Origin: Cellvibrionaceae bacterium
Lineage (GTDB): Bacteria > Pseudomonadota > Gammaproteobacteria > Pseudomonadales > Cellvibrionaceae
DNA length: 27,808 nucleotides
Direction: 5' to 3'
Assembly: GCA_030597965.1 (NCBI GenBank)
Contig: JAUVQU010000004.1
Span: 1 to 27,808, forward strand
Each line of letters starts with the position of its first letter. Position 1 is the stretch's first letter. This document shows, in pieces, positions 1 through 7,263 of the stretch. Made by a program: the position numbers and the translations under genes. The notes beneath the pieces are model-generated. The model saw only the letters and a program-made list of their open reading frames with translations, was not told the origin of the DNA and made no database searches.

Positions 1-297
1 ATCTTGCAATCTGAACAAACGCTATCCATTGAGATGTTGGCTGCTATAGGAACACGCTGTCATTTAGATTTAACCCACCCGGAAATTTGCCGCGCATTTT
101 TAGAGCACCTGGCACAGCACTCTCAGGATACATTTAACCGTATTATGTTGGATTTGATGTTTTTACCGGCACTGAGAAGCCACCTATTGGCAGGCCTGCG
201 TCAACCGGATAGAAGTGAAGTACTGGCCAAAGCAATCGATGGTTTGTTTCAATCGCAAGGGCAATCCTCTTCAAAAGAATCATCCACTCTGCACTGA
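1..297 (+). CDS. C-terminal part of an unknown protein, cut by the window edge
   Basis: The frame is open from the first base and ends at a TGA at 295-297. A TTG at position 4 could be a start, but no ribosome-binding site can be seen because the upstream sequence is missing, so I treat this as the 3' end of a longer gene. The roughly 98 visible residues look soluble and mostly helical (Leu/Ala/His-rich, with short amphipathic stretches), with a polar Ser/Gln-rich end. I see no catalytic motif, membrane segment or cysteine cluster and do not recognise the family. It converges with pyrB; the 67-bp gap between them holds a small palindrome (CTACATGATGTAG, 348-360) but no clear terminator. Confidence 0.5.
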   Translation: MLQSEQTLSIEMLAAIGTRCHLDLTHPEICRAFLEHLAQHSQDTFNRIMLDLMFLPALRSHLLAGLRQPDRSEVLAKAIDGLFQSQGQSSSKESSTLH

Positions 298-364
298 CCG
301 GTTGTGGTCACAGTAGATTACAGACACTCAAGCATCTGTGTTTATAGCTACATGATGTAGCCAA

Positions 365-1378
365 TCAGCGGCCGCTGTACCAATTCACATCGCGTGAATA
401 CTTGTCCACCTGATCGACCACATCCAATACCAATGCAAACAGTGCCATACGAACCAGCACGCCGTTATCCGCCTGGCGGAAAATAGCTAAGTTGGGGTTT
501 TGGTTGAGGTCATTGTCTAGCTCGTTGGCGTCTTCGCGGGAGTCGCGTGGTAGCGGGTGCATGATGACCGTATTTGGCTCACAGAACTTAGTATAAATAG
601 ACTGATTGAGACGGAAGCGACCACGGTATAGGTCAGCCTCGTCTTTGGAGCTGAATCGCTCTTCCTGAATGCGCGTCGAGTACGCAATATCAACGCTGGA
701 AATACCCCGAGTCAGATCATCTGAAATAATGACTTCGTGCCCTGCTTCACGCAGCATATCCACAACATTTTCCGGCATCGCCAGTTCATTCGGGGAAACC
801 AAAGTCACCTGAATATTGTTGAACAGACAGAGTAGCTTACACAAAGAGTGAACCGTACGACCATGCTTGAGATCGCCGATCATGGCGATACGCAAGCCAT
901 CAATGTTGCGACCCTTATCGAATAATTCTTGCCTTATAGTGTATAGATCAAGCAGTGCCTGGGTAGGGTGTTCATTGGAACCATCGCCGCCATTCAAAAC
1001 CGGTACACGGCTGGCCTCGGCAAATTCTGCCACCGAGCCTGACATAGGGTGACGCATACAAATGACATCACTGTACCCGGAGAGCACACGTGCCGTGTCG
1101 TAAAGGGATTCACCTTTGGCTATGGCAGAGCTTTCAAAGCCTGTAGTTTCTCGTACTTCACCACCCAGTAAATTAAACGCTGCACCGAAGCTGACGCGGG
1201 TTCGTGTACTGGGCTCAAAGAACATATTGCCAAGAATGGCACCCTCCAGCACGCGAGTCACTTTACGGCGTAGAGCATAGGGCTCCATGGAATCGGCTAC
1301 TGCAAAAATCCGTTCAATGTCAGCTCGCTCGAACTGATTAATGGACAAGATGTGCGCGCCGGTAAATTCCACAATCAA
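365..1378 (-). CDS. pyrB: Aspartate carbamoyltransferase catalytic chain
   Basis: Catalyses carbamoyl phosphate + L-aspartate to N-carbamoyl-aspartate, the committed step of pyrimidine synthesis, in the cytosol. The family signatures are all present: FFEPSTRTR at residues 53-61 (carbamoyl-phosphate loop), HPTQALLDLYT from 137, and HPLPR at 274-278. At 337 residues it is somewhat longer than the E. coli chain (about 310). No regulatory pyrI and no pyrC-like pseudo-dihydroorotase lies beside it, so it appears to stand alone; the true pyrC is 20 kb away in this window. The 337-residue start is a TTG at 1378. An in-frame GTG at 1372 is better placed behind AAGG (8-nt spacing) and may be the real start, which would give 335 residues. 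Confidence 0.95.
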   Translation of the reverse strand: MIVEFTGAHILSINQFERADIERIFAVADSMEPYALRRKVTRVLEGAILGNMFFEPSTRTRVSFGAAFNLLGGEVRETTGFESSAIAKGESLYDTARVLSGYSDVICMRHPMSGSVAEFAEASRVPVLNGGDGSNEHPTQALLDLYTIRQELFDKGRNIDGLRIAMIGDLKHGRTVHSLCKLLCLFNNIQVTLVSPNELAMPENVVDMLREAGHEVIISDDLTRGISSVDIAYSTRIQEERFSSKDEADLYRGRFRLNQSIYTKFCEPNTVIMHPLPRDSREDANELDNDLNQNPNLAIFRQADNGVLVRMALFALVLDVVDQVDKYSRDVNWYSGR

Positions 1379-1488
1379 ACCCTTATTTTTAACTATTTAT
1401 AATTGGTCGCTATTGTAGCCTTGAGCAGCCGATGGCGCTACGTTATTACGGCTACTGCTCACAAATTTTGCAGGGTGGGAGCCAGCCC

Positions 1489-1634
1489 CAAGGTGAATTT
1501 CTGCGCAGCAGAAAGAGAGGGTGCCCTGCGGTATGCTGGCGAATATTGTGCCTCTGATAGCTGTTCGCTTGCACACCCCAGGGTGCCCTCTCTTGCCACA
1601 ACATGCCAATTCACCTTGCAGCAAGCTCCTACAA
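1489..1634. repeat. REP-like imperfect palindrome at the sbcB 3' end
   Basis: Between sbcB and pyrB, CAAGGTGAATT (1489-1499) is answered by AATTCACCTTG (1608-1618), an exact 11-bp inverted pair. Inside it, AGAGAGGGTGCCCTG (1514-1528) pairs with 1579-1593 with two central mismatches. The loop contains TTCGCTTGCA (1564-1573), and GCAAGCTCCTACA (1620-1632) follows the right arm; both words recur in the repeats near 27.5-27.7 kb. The sbcB stop codon (TAG, minus strand, 1629-1631) lies inside the GCTCCTACA word, so the repeat supplies or overlaps the end of that gene. The spacer also contains the region upstream of pyrB, with a possible -10 (TACAAT, minus strand, 1412-1417) but no convincing -35. 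Confidence 0.6.
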
Positions 1635-3068
1635 GCCCTTTATCAGATCCTGAGCGTATTGCTCAAGATCTATCATCAACTGCTGTTGTGCTTCGGTCAG
1701 CTGACCCTGCCGCAACTCAGCAATACGGGCATGAAATACATCCATAGTAATGCCCGCTTCATAAGCGGGGTTCAACAATCGTTCACGCCGCCACTCCTGC
1801 CACTGTGCCATTTCCTCTGCTGATAGCGACTCTGGGAAATAACGCGCTTTGTAACGCAATAGCATCGCATTCAGACGCTTATCTTTAAATACAAAGTTAT
1901 TCTGTGTGAAAATCGCCAAATCCGCTTGCCGAACTCGCTCGCAGGTTTGCTTATCAGCGCCCTGTAAGAAGCCCTTATAGAGTTGCTGTTCTGGGTCCTC
2001 GGACTCTTTAAAACTTTGTTGATTGAACACCTGCTGCACTTTCTTCTGGATTTTCCGCTGCGTGACCGAATCGCGCAGCATTTGCCAATGGGATTCACAC
2101 AATGCTTTATCTATCTTTAGTCGTTGTGCCACTGAATCATCCAACAATTTCACCGTGGTGAGCACCGGGCATTTATTCAGGTGTACGACTTTAAGAGGTA
2201 CACGCTCTACCCCTTCAGGAAGATCTTCGGTCTTTACAAAAATTCTCTCGGCGATCTGTTCTGCCGTTAATTCCAAGAGCGGCGTCGGGTCAACGGATAA
2301 GTTATAAACGATGACTCCGTTCTTATTGGTGGGGTGCTCGGCAATCGGCATCACAATCGCCGCACAGCCGTTTTCAGCGGGGAACATCGAGGATATATGC
2401 AGCAGCGGCTTACAATTAATTAAGTCCAGCATGGACGAAACTTTTTGCTTTTGCCGAAGCTCGTATATGTGTTGGTACAGGGCCGGTTGTTTGTCGCGAA
2501 TTAATTTGGCGACAGCGATTGTTGCATAGACATCGGACATCGCATCGTGTGCTGCTTCATGAGACAGGCCATTAGCTTCAGTGAGATGCTCCAATTTAAA
2601 GCTGGGGCGGCCGTCTTCATGTTGTGGCCATACAATTCCTTCGGGGCGAAGCGCTTTAGTCAAGCGCACCATGTCGATAATATCCCAGCGGGTATTACCA
2701 TTGCGCCATTCACGCTCATAGGGGTCGTAGAAGTTACGGTACAAACTGTACCGCGTCACCTCGTCATCAAAACGAATCGAGTTATAACCAACACCACAGG
2801 TACCTGGCAGAGACATTTCGGCATGAATCGCTTTGATGAACTGCGGCTCCGGCAAACCTTTGGCTAACGCCACCTGCGGACTCAAACCCGTGACCATACA
2901 GGCGTCCGGTTTTGGTAAAACATCATTGGTGGGCTGGCAGTAAATCATCAGTGGTGCACCAATGATATTAAGATTTTCATCGGTACGAATACCTGCAAAT
3001 TGCGACGGCCTATCCTTAGCAGGTACTTCGCCCCAGGTTTCGTAATCGTGCCAGTAGAGGGTGTTCAT
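1629..3068 (-). CDS. sbcB: Exodeoxyribonuclease I
   Basis: A 3'-to-5' exonuclease of single-stranded DNA that acts in mismatch repair and in trimming recombination intermediates. The 479-residue length matches E. coli ExoI (about 475). The DEDDh catalytic set is visible: Asp8 and Glu10 in HDYETWG, Asp101 in FDDE, and His174/Asp179 in HDAMSDV. The SH3-like and helical C-terminal regions of the ExoI family follow. The ATG at 3068 begins the exonuclease fold at once, so no other start is needed. The gene ends in a TAG embedded in a REP-like repeat. The 168-bp spacer upstream contains another fragment of that repeat family. It probably forms its own transcription unit between the YbaK-type gene and pyrB. 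Confidence 0.95.
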   Translation of the reverse strand: MNTLYWHDYETWGEVPAKDRPSQFAGIRTDENLNIIGAPLMIYCQPTNDVLPKPDACMVTGLSPQVALAKGLPEPQFIKAIHAEMSLPGTCGVGYNSIRFDDEVTRYSLYRNFYDPYEREWRNGNTRWDIIDMVRLTKALRPEGIVWPQHEDGRPSFKLEHLTEANGLSHEAAHDAMSDVYATIAVAKLIRDKQPALYQHIYELRQKQKVSSMLDLINCKPLLHISSMFPAENGCAAIVMPIAEHPTNKNGVIVYNLSVDPTPLLELTAEQIAERIFVKTEDLPEGVERVPLKVVHLNKCPVLTTVKLLDDSVAQRLKIDKALCESHWQMLRDSVTQRKIQKKVQQVFNQQSFKESEDPEQQLYKGFLQGADKQTCERVRQADLAIFTQNNFVFKDKRLNAMLLRYKARYFPESLSAEEMAQWQEWRRERLLNPAYEAGITMDVFHARIAELRQGQLTEAQQQLMIDLEQYAQDLIKGL

Positions 3069-3179
3069 TACTTATTATGCCTTCTTCCTTGCGAACAGTT
3101 TGAAACATGGTACACCGACAAGTTCATAAGTTCAGCAAGAGAAGATATATCAGATTGTAGCAGCAAGATATTTTGTTGT

Positions 3180-3222
3180 ATGGCACCAAAAGTAGGCGCT
3201 CTTAAGCGACGCAGCCAGACGA
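3180..3222. repeat. REP-family fragment upstream of sbcB
   Basis: GGCACCAAAAGTAGGC at about 3182-3197 is identical to the same word at 27530-27545 and matches the complement of 27709-27728 with one change. It continues into CTCTTAAG, comparable to CCTTTTAAGGG in the downstream copies. Only half of the palindrome is recognisable here, so this looks like a decayed or solitary repeat unit. A 64-codon open frame running across it (minus strand, 3068-3262) overlaps the end of the YbaK-type gene and looks non-coding. Confidence 0.5.
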
Positions 3223-3236
3223 CTAAATAGCTGCCG

Positions 3237-3737
3237 CTAATGAAGGGATTGGTAATACTCAATATGATCGGGCGTGCAACTCATAATCAAACCATCATAG
3301 TCATCCAACATACGCACCACATCGCTACGCTGCATACGGATTAAGGTTTGGTGGTCACCGCCCTCGAAATATAATTCTTCTGGCTCGCGTAAAGCGTAAT
3401 CCCAGATCATGGGCAGGTTATACGCTTGGGCGAATCCCGGTATGGCACCGTCGGTGCAATCGGCAAACATCATATGCAGCTCATCCTCCGTTGCCAATCG
3501 ATGGCGTCCGGGGTTTTCACGATCAATAAGATCCAACACCAATACGTAGGCCGCAGGAATTAAGGCCATGAGATATTCTGTGCCATTCCACAACACAATA
3601 GATTTTACGAGCTCACGCGGTGATATACGGGCTGAACGTGCTGTATCTATAGCACTTTCTGAATAGGGGTGGGTCAACACTACGTAGGTTGCTTCACGCT
3701 CATCCAAAAAAGATATGACCGCCGCTGAGAGAGACAT
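3237..3737 (-). CDS. YbaK/EbsC-type aminoacyl-tRNA deacylase
   Basis: A single-domain protein of the YbaK / ProX / prolyl-tRNA-editing superfamily, whose members hydrolyse misacylated tRNAs in trans. Family hallmarks visible are an early SARISPRELVKSIVL-type segment containing the conserved lysine, and the GAIPGF loop in CTDGAIPGFA, the counterpart of the GxxPPF-type substrate loop. The chain is 166 residues from the ATG at 3737. I chose that start because GAGG stands five bases upstream; a GTG at 3743 would add two residues but overlaps that Shine-Dalgarno. Which tRNA it edits cannot be told from sequence alone. It is followed by sbcB after 168 bp containing a repeat fragment, so co-transcription is possible but unproven. 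Confidence 0.8.
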   Translation of the reverse strand: MSLSAAVISFLDEREATYVVLTHPYSESAIDTARSARISPRELVKSIVLWNGTEYLMALIPAAYVLVLDLIDRENPGRHRLATEDELHMMFADCTDGAIPGFAQAYNLPMIWDYALREPEELYFEGGDHQTLIRMQRSDVVRMLDDYDGLIMSCTPDHIEYYQSLH

Positions 3738-4096
3738 AAGCACCTCGCTGATCGGTTTTTAAAACGTAAATCAAGTATAGGTCGTGTTTTAAAAAGAAGT
3801 GGGGGAATTTCTAATTAAAAAAAAGCGACTTAAGCCAATAGATCCATCGCAACACGGAATTGTCATTAAACATGGCCCGCCTTGTACTGAATACTGAGTG
3901 CTGACTAAGCTGAAGTCATGAACTAAGGCCTCATGATATTTACAGAGATAGACAACATGCTCCCCCGTCTTTTTAAATGATATGCTGACGTGCGGATCAC
4001 CTAAGCGCGTATTCGCTAAACACAAACGATCGCCGAAAATCGACAAGCACATAAACAGACACCAAAAAATAAGCCCTGAGTTTCCCAAAAAAAACC
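3738..4096. other. Gene-poor spacer with sulP tail remnant
   Basis: This 359-bp stretch separates the YbaK-type gene from the lipoprotein gene. It contains an AT-rich run (3811-3824), the degenerate copy of the sulP 3' end (3830-3862), and upstream of that a minus-strand frame (3789-4088, TTG start) whose first residues resemble a signal peptide. That frame has no ribosome-binding site, begins only eight bases from the divergent lipoprotein ATG, and ends by running through the sulP remnant in the wrong frame. I therefore do not call it a gene, although it could be a decayed one. Confidence 0.5.
3830..3862 (-). pseudogene. Remnant of a sulP 3' end
   Basis: Read on the minus strand these 33 bases give QFRVAMDLLA and a TAA stop. 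The intact sulP gene ends QYRVATDLLA-stop at 4895-4927. The two segments match at 29 of 33 bases in the same orientation and frame. The four changes are two synonymous (GCA/GCG, CTT/CTA) and two substitutions (Tyr/Phe, Thr/Met). Immediately upstream of the remnant the frame holds TAA and TGA, so only the extreme tail survives. The 1,032 bp between the two copies carry the lipoprotein gene and a terminator. Confidence 0.75.
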
Positions 4097-4627
4097 ATGC
4101 CTAAATTACATATTTTCTTTAGCCTGCTAATTAGCCCACTTCTCTACTCGTGTGTTTTTGTGTCTGAGCAGGTCAACCCTGTAGCTAGCACCACGTCTAT
4201 GAATCCCGTTAATGAGACAAATAAAACAATTGAAAATGTGGAAGCCGGCACCATTAAGTCTCACAGTGGATTCCTAGCGAAATTCGTAAGGCTGCCAGGA
4301 GAAGGAGAGGGCAAGACAGTTATCTGGAAAAACGGCCGAAAAATCACTGAAATACTATATACCAGGCCTATATCTTTTAGCCCAATCGACGACATTCTTC
4401 TTCTGGCTGAATGTTCCTCTGACGATGACAATCGCCAATTTCTCCTCAATATTGGCCATGAAGAACTCGCCAAAGAAGGAAGCCGTTTAAACTATATTTT
4501 TGGCGGCAGGTATCGCACAAATGCAATCTGGTCCCTAGACGGAAAGAAGATAACCCTGCAATATTATGAAGGGTTATCTTCCAAAAATTCAGAGACCTTT
4601 CAAGTGGATCAATTATTAAGCCAGTAG
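4097..4627 (+). CDS. Putative outer-membrane lipoprotein of unknown function
   Basis: A 176-residue protein beginning with a short positive end, a hydrophobic stretch and the lipobox LLYSC, so Cys19 should be lipidated after signal peptidase II cleavage. Residue +2 after Cys is Val rather than Asp, which predicts sorting to the outer membrane. A Ser/Thr/Asn-rich linker (about 20-55) leads to a mostly beta-looking domain with WKNGRKI and IWSLDGKKITLQYYEG, reminiscent of a WD40/TolB-like blade but too short to assign. No clear Shine-Dalgarno precedes the ATG. Base composition is lower in GC (roughly 40-45 % on sampled lines) than the neighbouring genes (50-55 %). Together with its position between two sulP tails, this suggests acquisition. 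I do not recognise the family. Confidence 0.65.
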   Translation: MPKLHIFFSLLISPLLYSCVFVSEQVNPVASTTSMNPVNETNKTIENVEAGTIKSHSGFLAKFVRLPGEGEGKTVIWKNGRKITEILYTRPISFSPIDDILLLAECSSDDDNRQFLLNIGHEELAKEGSRLNYIFGGRYRTNAIWSLDGKKITLQYYEGLSSKNSETFQVDQLLSQ

Positions 4628-4740
4628 CCGTCGATCAAAAAGGCAAAGTAAATCACTCGTACAACCCTCTTTTTGACCACATTAGCCTCAGAACAACTGC
4701 TTGAGGATCTTTCAGGAAAATTGTGGAAAATCTCGAATTT

Positions 4741-4778
4741 AAAAAAGGGGGCGCCACAATCTGTGACGCCCCCTTTTT
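4741..4778. terminator. Bidirectional terminator between lipoprotein gene and sulP
   Basis: GGGGGCG (4747-4753) and CACA pair with TGTG and CGCCCCC (4767-4773) around a short loop. The stem is flanked by six A on the left and six T on the right, so it can act in both directions. It serves the two convergent genes, the plus-strand lipoprotein gene and the minus-strand sulP. Nothing else is recognisable in 4628-4894. Confidence 0.85.
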
Positions 4779-4894
4779 TATAACAGCTTACTTTAGGGTA
4801 CTTCTAAAAATAGTGATTTTTTTGTGAAAGTACCAAAAGCATAGAATTTAAAGCCACGCCGCCATCGCAAAAAAGTGTATTTTTAGAGCCGCCC

Positions 4895-6466
4895 TTAAGC
4901 CAAAAGATCCGTTGCAACACGGTATTGTGGATCTTCCTCTTCATTCACTTCCAGATCACATAACGATCCAGCCTTACTCAATAGCTGGGCACAGTCAGGG
5001 CTCAAATGACGGAGGTGAAGTCGCTTACCCTGTGCCGCGTATTTTTCAGCCAAAGCTTGAATTGCCTCTAAACCGGAATGATCGCTTACACGCGAACGCT
5101 TAAACTCAATCACGACATCTTCAGGGTCGCCATCAACATCAAATAAAGCCTTAAAGTTAGTAACCGAACCGAAGAAAATAGGACCGCGCAGATCATAAAT
5201 TTTCTGACCCTTCTCATCGATGTAGGTATCCACCAGAATATACTGAGCGTGCTTCCAGGCAAATACCAACGCAGAAACAATCACACCGACTACCACCGCA
5301 ACAGCCAAATCATAAGCCACGGTCACACCGGACACCAACACAATCACAAAGGCATCGGCGAATGGAATCTTACGTATCACGCGGAAAGATGACCACTCAA
5401 ACGTGCCCAAGACCACCATAAACATGATGCCCACCAAGGCCGCCAGTGGGATCATTTCAAGAAACTTGGCACCAAACAAAATAAACGCCAACAGAACGAG
5501 AGCGGCCGTAATACCGGACAAACGACCGCGGCCACCGGAGTTAATATTGATCATGGATTGACCGATCATGGCGCAACCACCCATAGCGCCAAAGAAACCA
5601 TTAGTGGTATTGGCAATACCCTGGCCAATGCATTCACGGTTACCACGACCGCGAGTACCGGTAATTTCATCGATCAGACTCAGTGTCAGTAATGACTCAA
5701 TCAAACCAATCGCCGCAATCACAATCGCATAAGGGAAAATGATGGTCAAAGTTTCTAATGTCATAGGCACATTAGGAATTGCGAAGCTTGGCAGCGCACC
5801 TTTAAGTGTCGCGGTTGCCGCTTCCTCGGCTGGCAGCATATCACGCACAAAATCAATAACCGTGCGCGCTTCCAGATCCAGGCCAACAACTGCCAAGGTA
5901 ATAGCCAGAATAGCGACCAAACCCGATGGTACCGCGGTCGTGATTTTGGGTAAGAAATGCATGATCATCATGGTTGCCACAATCAACCCCGCCATGGTGA
6001 CCATCATTTCACCTTGCATCCACACCATTACACCGGAGGCATCTTTAACCTGGAACTGCCCTAACTGCGCCAGGAATATGACAATAGCCAAACCATTTAC
6101 AAAGCCCAGCATCACAGGATGAGGCACCAAACGAATAAACTTGCCCAGCTTCAGTACACCGGCCAAAATCTGTATCACGCCCGTTAACACCACACAGGCG
6201 AACAGGTACTGCACGCCGTGCCCGGCCACCAAAGCCACCATCACTACGGCAGTTGCCCCCGTCGCACCGGAGATCATGCCTGGACGACCACCAAAGATAG
6301 ACGTCAGCAACCCCATCATAAAGGCGGCGTACAAGCCAACCATAGGCTCCACACCAGCAACAAAGGCAAAGGCCACCGCTTCCGGCACCAGAGCAAGCGC
6401 CACAGTAAAACCTGACAGCACGTCATTCTTGACGTTATTTTGATCGGATGTAATTAGCTTAAACAT
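4895..6466 (-). CDS. SulP-family anion transporter with STAS domain
   Basis: An inner-membrane SLC26/SulP carrier; family members move sulfate, bicarbonate or dicarboxylates, usually with Na+ or H+ or by exchange. Of 523 residues about 400 form the hydrophobic membrane domain, starting with NDVLSGFTVALALVPEAVAFA (the conserved SulP entry helix region) and including GLYAAFMMGLLTSIFGG and SGATGATAVV. The final 110 or so residues form a cytoplasmic STAS domain (from about DLRGPIFFGSV through VVIEFKRSRVSDHSGLEAIQAL). The substrate cannot be assigned. The ATG at 6466 follows GAGG with suitable spacing. Downstream of its stop lie a terminator, a lipoprotein gene and a second degenerate copy of this gene's last codons (3830-3862). 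Upstream in the same direction is a cyclic-nucleotide-binding-fold gene, separated by 232 bp. Confidence 0.9.
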   Translation of the reverse strand: MFKLITSDQNNVKNDVLSGFTVALALVPEAVAFAFVAGVEPMVGLYAAFMMGLLTSIFGGRPGMISGATGATAVVMVALVAGHGVQYLFACVVLTGVIQILAGVLKLGKFIRLVPHPVMLGFVNGLAIVIFLAQLGQFQVKDASGVMVWMQGEMMVTMAGLIVATMMIMHFLPKITTAVPSGLVAILAITLAVVGLDLEARTVIDFVRDMLPAEEAATATLKGALPSFAIPNVPMTLETLTIIFPYAIVIAAIGLIESLLTLSLIDEITGTRGRGNRECIGQGIANTTNGFFGAMGGCAMIGQSMININSGGRGRLSGITAALVLLAFILFGAKFLEMIPLAALVGIMFMVVLGTFEWSSFRVIRKIPFADAFVIVLVSGVTVAYDLAVAVVVGVIVSALVFAWKHAQYILVDTYIDEKGQKIYDLRGPIFFGSVTNFKALFDVDGDPEDVVIEFKRSRVSDHSGLEAIQALAEKYAAQGKRLHLRHLSPDCAQLLSKAGSLCDLEVNEEEDPQYRVATDLLA

Positions 6467-6617
6467 CGGGGCCTCATTATATGGGAGGAAAATTCAAACC
6501 GGATCGTTTGGATAGTGACGCGCTACGCCTATAGCTCTTCACTTACGAAAACGGCGAAGCATCTTGAAAGGTGCGCGATACTAGCAAATTTCGGAGATTA
6601 CTCCAAGCTGCCATCAT

Positions 6618-6681
6618 CCTAGAAACCGCAGGTGCGGCAAGAGCTTGTGTGGACTTTCGTGATCCAACGGCGGTTTCTAGG
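6618..6681. repeat. Long-loop inverted repeat between the CNB gene and sulP
   Basis: CCTAGAAACCGC (6618-6629) and GCGGTTTCTAGG (6670-6681) are perfectly complementary over 12 bp and enclose 40 bases. Inside, CCGC-AGGT-GCGG (6626-6637) could form a competing hairpin that uses the end of the left arm. The structure begins 17 bases after the stop of the CNB gene and is not followed by a T-run on either strand, so it is not a standard terminator. It could be an mRNA 3'-end structure, a leader element of sulP, or a small repeat. Confidence 0.55.
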
Positions 6682-6698
6682 GTACCAGACCAATAGAT

Positions 6699-7223
6699 TT
6701 AATAACCCTCTACATCAGCGCCCGGTGCTTCAGGGTTACGAGACAAATACTCAATTAACTGGTGATTAGTGGCGTACAAACGACGACAGGATTCACGGGC
6801 GATATTGAGGATTAATATGGCGAACAACTCTTTATCCGCGTCAAAGAGTTCACTTAGCGCATCACCCGACAATACAAGAAGCTCCACTTTCTCTATTGCG
6901 ATGGCCGTGGCCGAATGTGGCTGAATACCAATGACCGAAGTTTCACCAAAACAGGCACCTTCTTCCAAATCAGCCTTTGGAATTATTTTTTTCTCATTGC
7001 CGAACACTAGGTGCACACGGCCAGTCTGGATAATGTAGATATATGAAGCGGAGTCACCTACGGCAAAAATAGTATCGCCTGCCGGGTAACGCACTAACTT
7101 CAATCGCTGAAAAACCTTAAAGAGGTGAGACTCGGTTAGCCCAGCAAAAATAGGGATTTTATCGAGTATAGGTAAAACCTTCTCAACCTCTAAAAGCGGC
7201 TCATGCGGGATACGTTCGGCCAC
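6699..7223 (-). CDS. Stand-alone cyclic-nucleotide-binding-fold protein
   Basis: A 174-residue protein made almost entirely of a Crp-type cNMP-binding beta-roll: IFAGLTESHLFKVFQRLKLVRYPAGDTIFAVGDSAS opens the domain in the usual way and CFGETSVIG (91-99) is the phosphate-binding cassette. In cAMP binders this cassette ends with an arginine that holds the cyclic phosphate; here the stretch reads PHSATA (102-107), so the arginine is missing and ligand binding is doubtful. No DNA-binding helix-turn-helix or enzyme domain follows, only a helical tail. It is therefore a sensor or adaptor rather than a transcription factor. The GTG start at 7223 follows AGGAG at a good distance. It lies 40 bp downstream of the ABC permease and may belong to the efflux operon. 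Confidence 0.85.
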   Translation of the reverse strand: MAERIPHEPLLEVEKVLPILDKIPIFAGLTESHLFKVFQRLKLVRYPAGDTIFAVGDSASYIYIIQTGRVHLVFGNEKKIIPKADLEEGACFGETSVIGIQPHSATAIAIEKVELLVLSGDALSELFDADKELFAILILNIARESCRRLYATNHQLIEYLSRNPEAPGADVEGY

Positions 7224-7263
7224 GTTTCACTCCTGTTTTCGACAAATTCTAAACCAGAATTTA

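Noticed and set aside
348..360. CTACATGATGTAG as terminator between the first gene and pyrB
   Set aside because: The stem is only six A/T-rich base pairs with a one-base loop and no T-run follows on either strand.
1397..1823. Several open frames on both strands between and across pyrB and sbcB
   Set aside because: They overlap the palindromic repeat or the sbcB gene, have no ribosome-binding sites and show low-complexity or repeat-derived protein sequence.
3068..3262. 64-codon minus-strand frame between the YbaK-type gene and sbcB
   Set aside because: It begins within the end of the YbaK-type gene, crosses a REP fragment and has no recognisable protein features.
3789..4088. Minus-strand frame of 99 codons with a signal-peptide-like beginning
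   Set aside because: It needs a TTG start without a ribosome-binding site, lies eight bases from a divergent ATG, and its end runs through the sulP tail copy in the wrong frame. It may be a decayed gene but cannot be supported.
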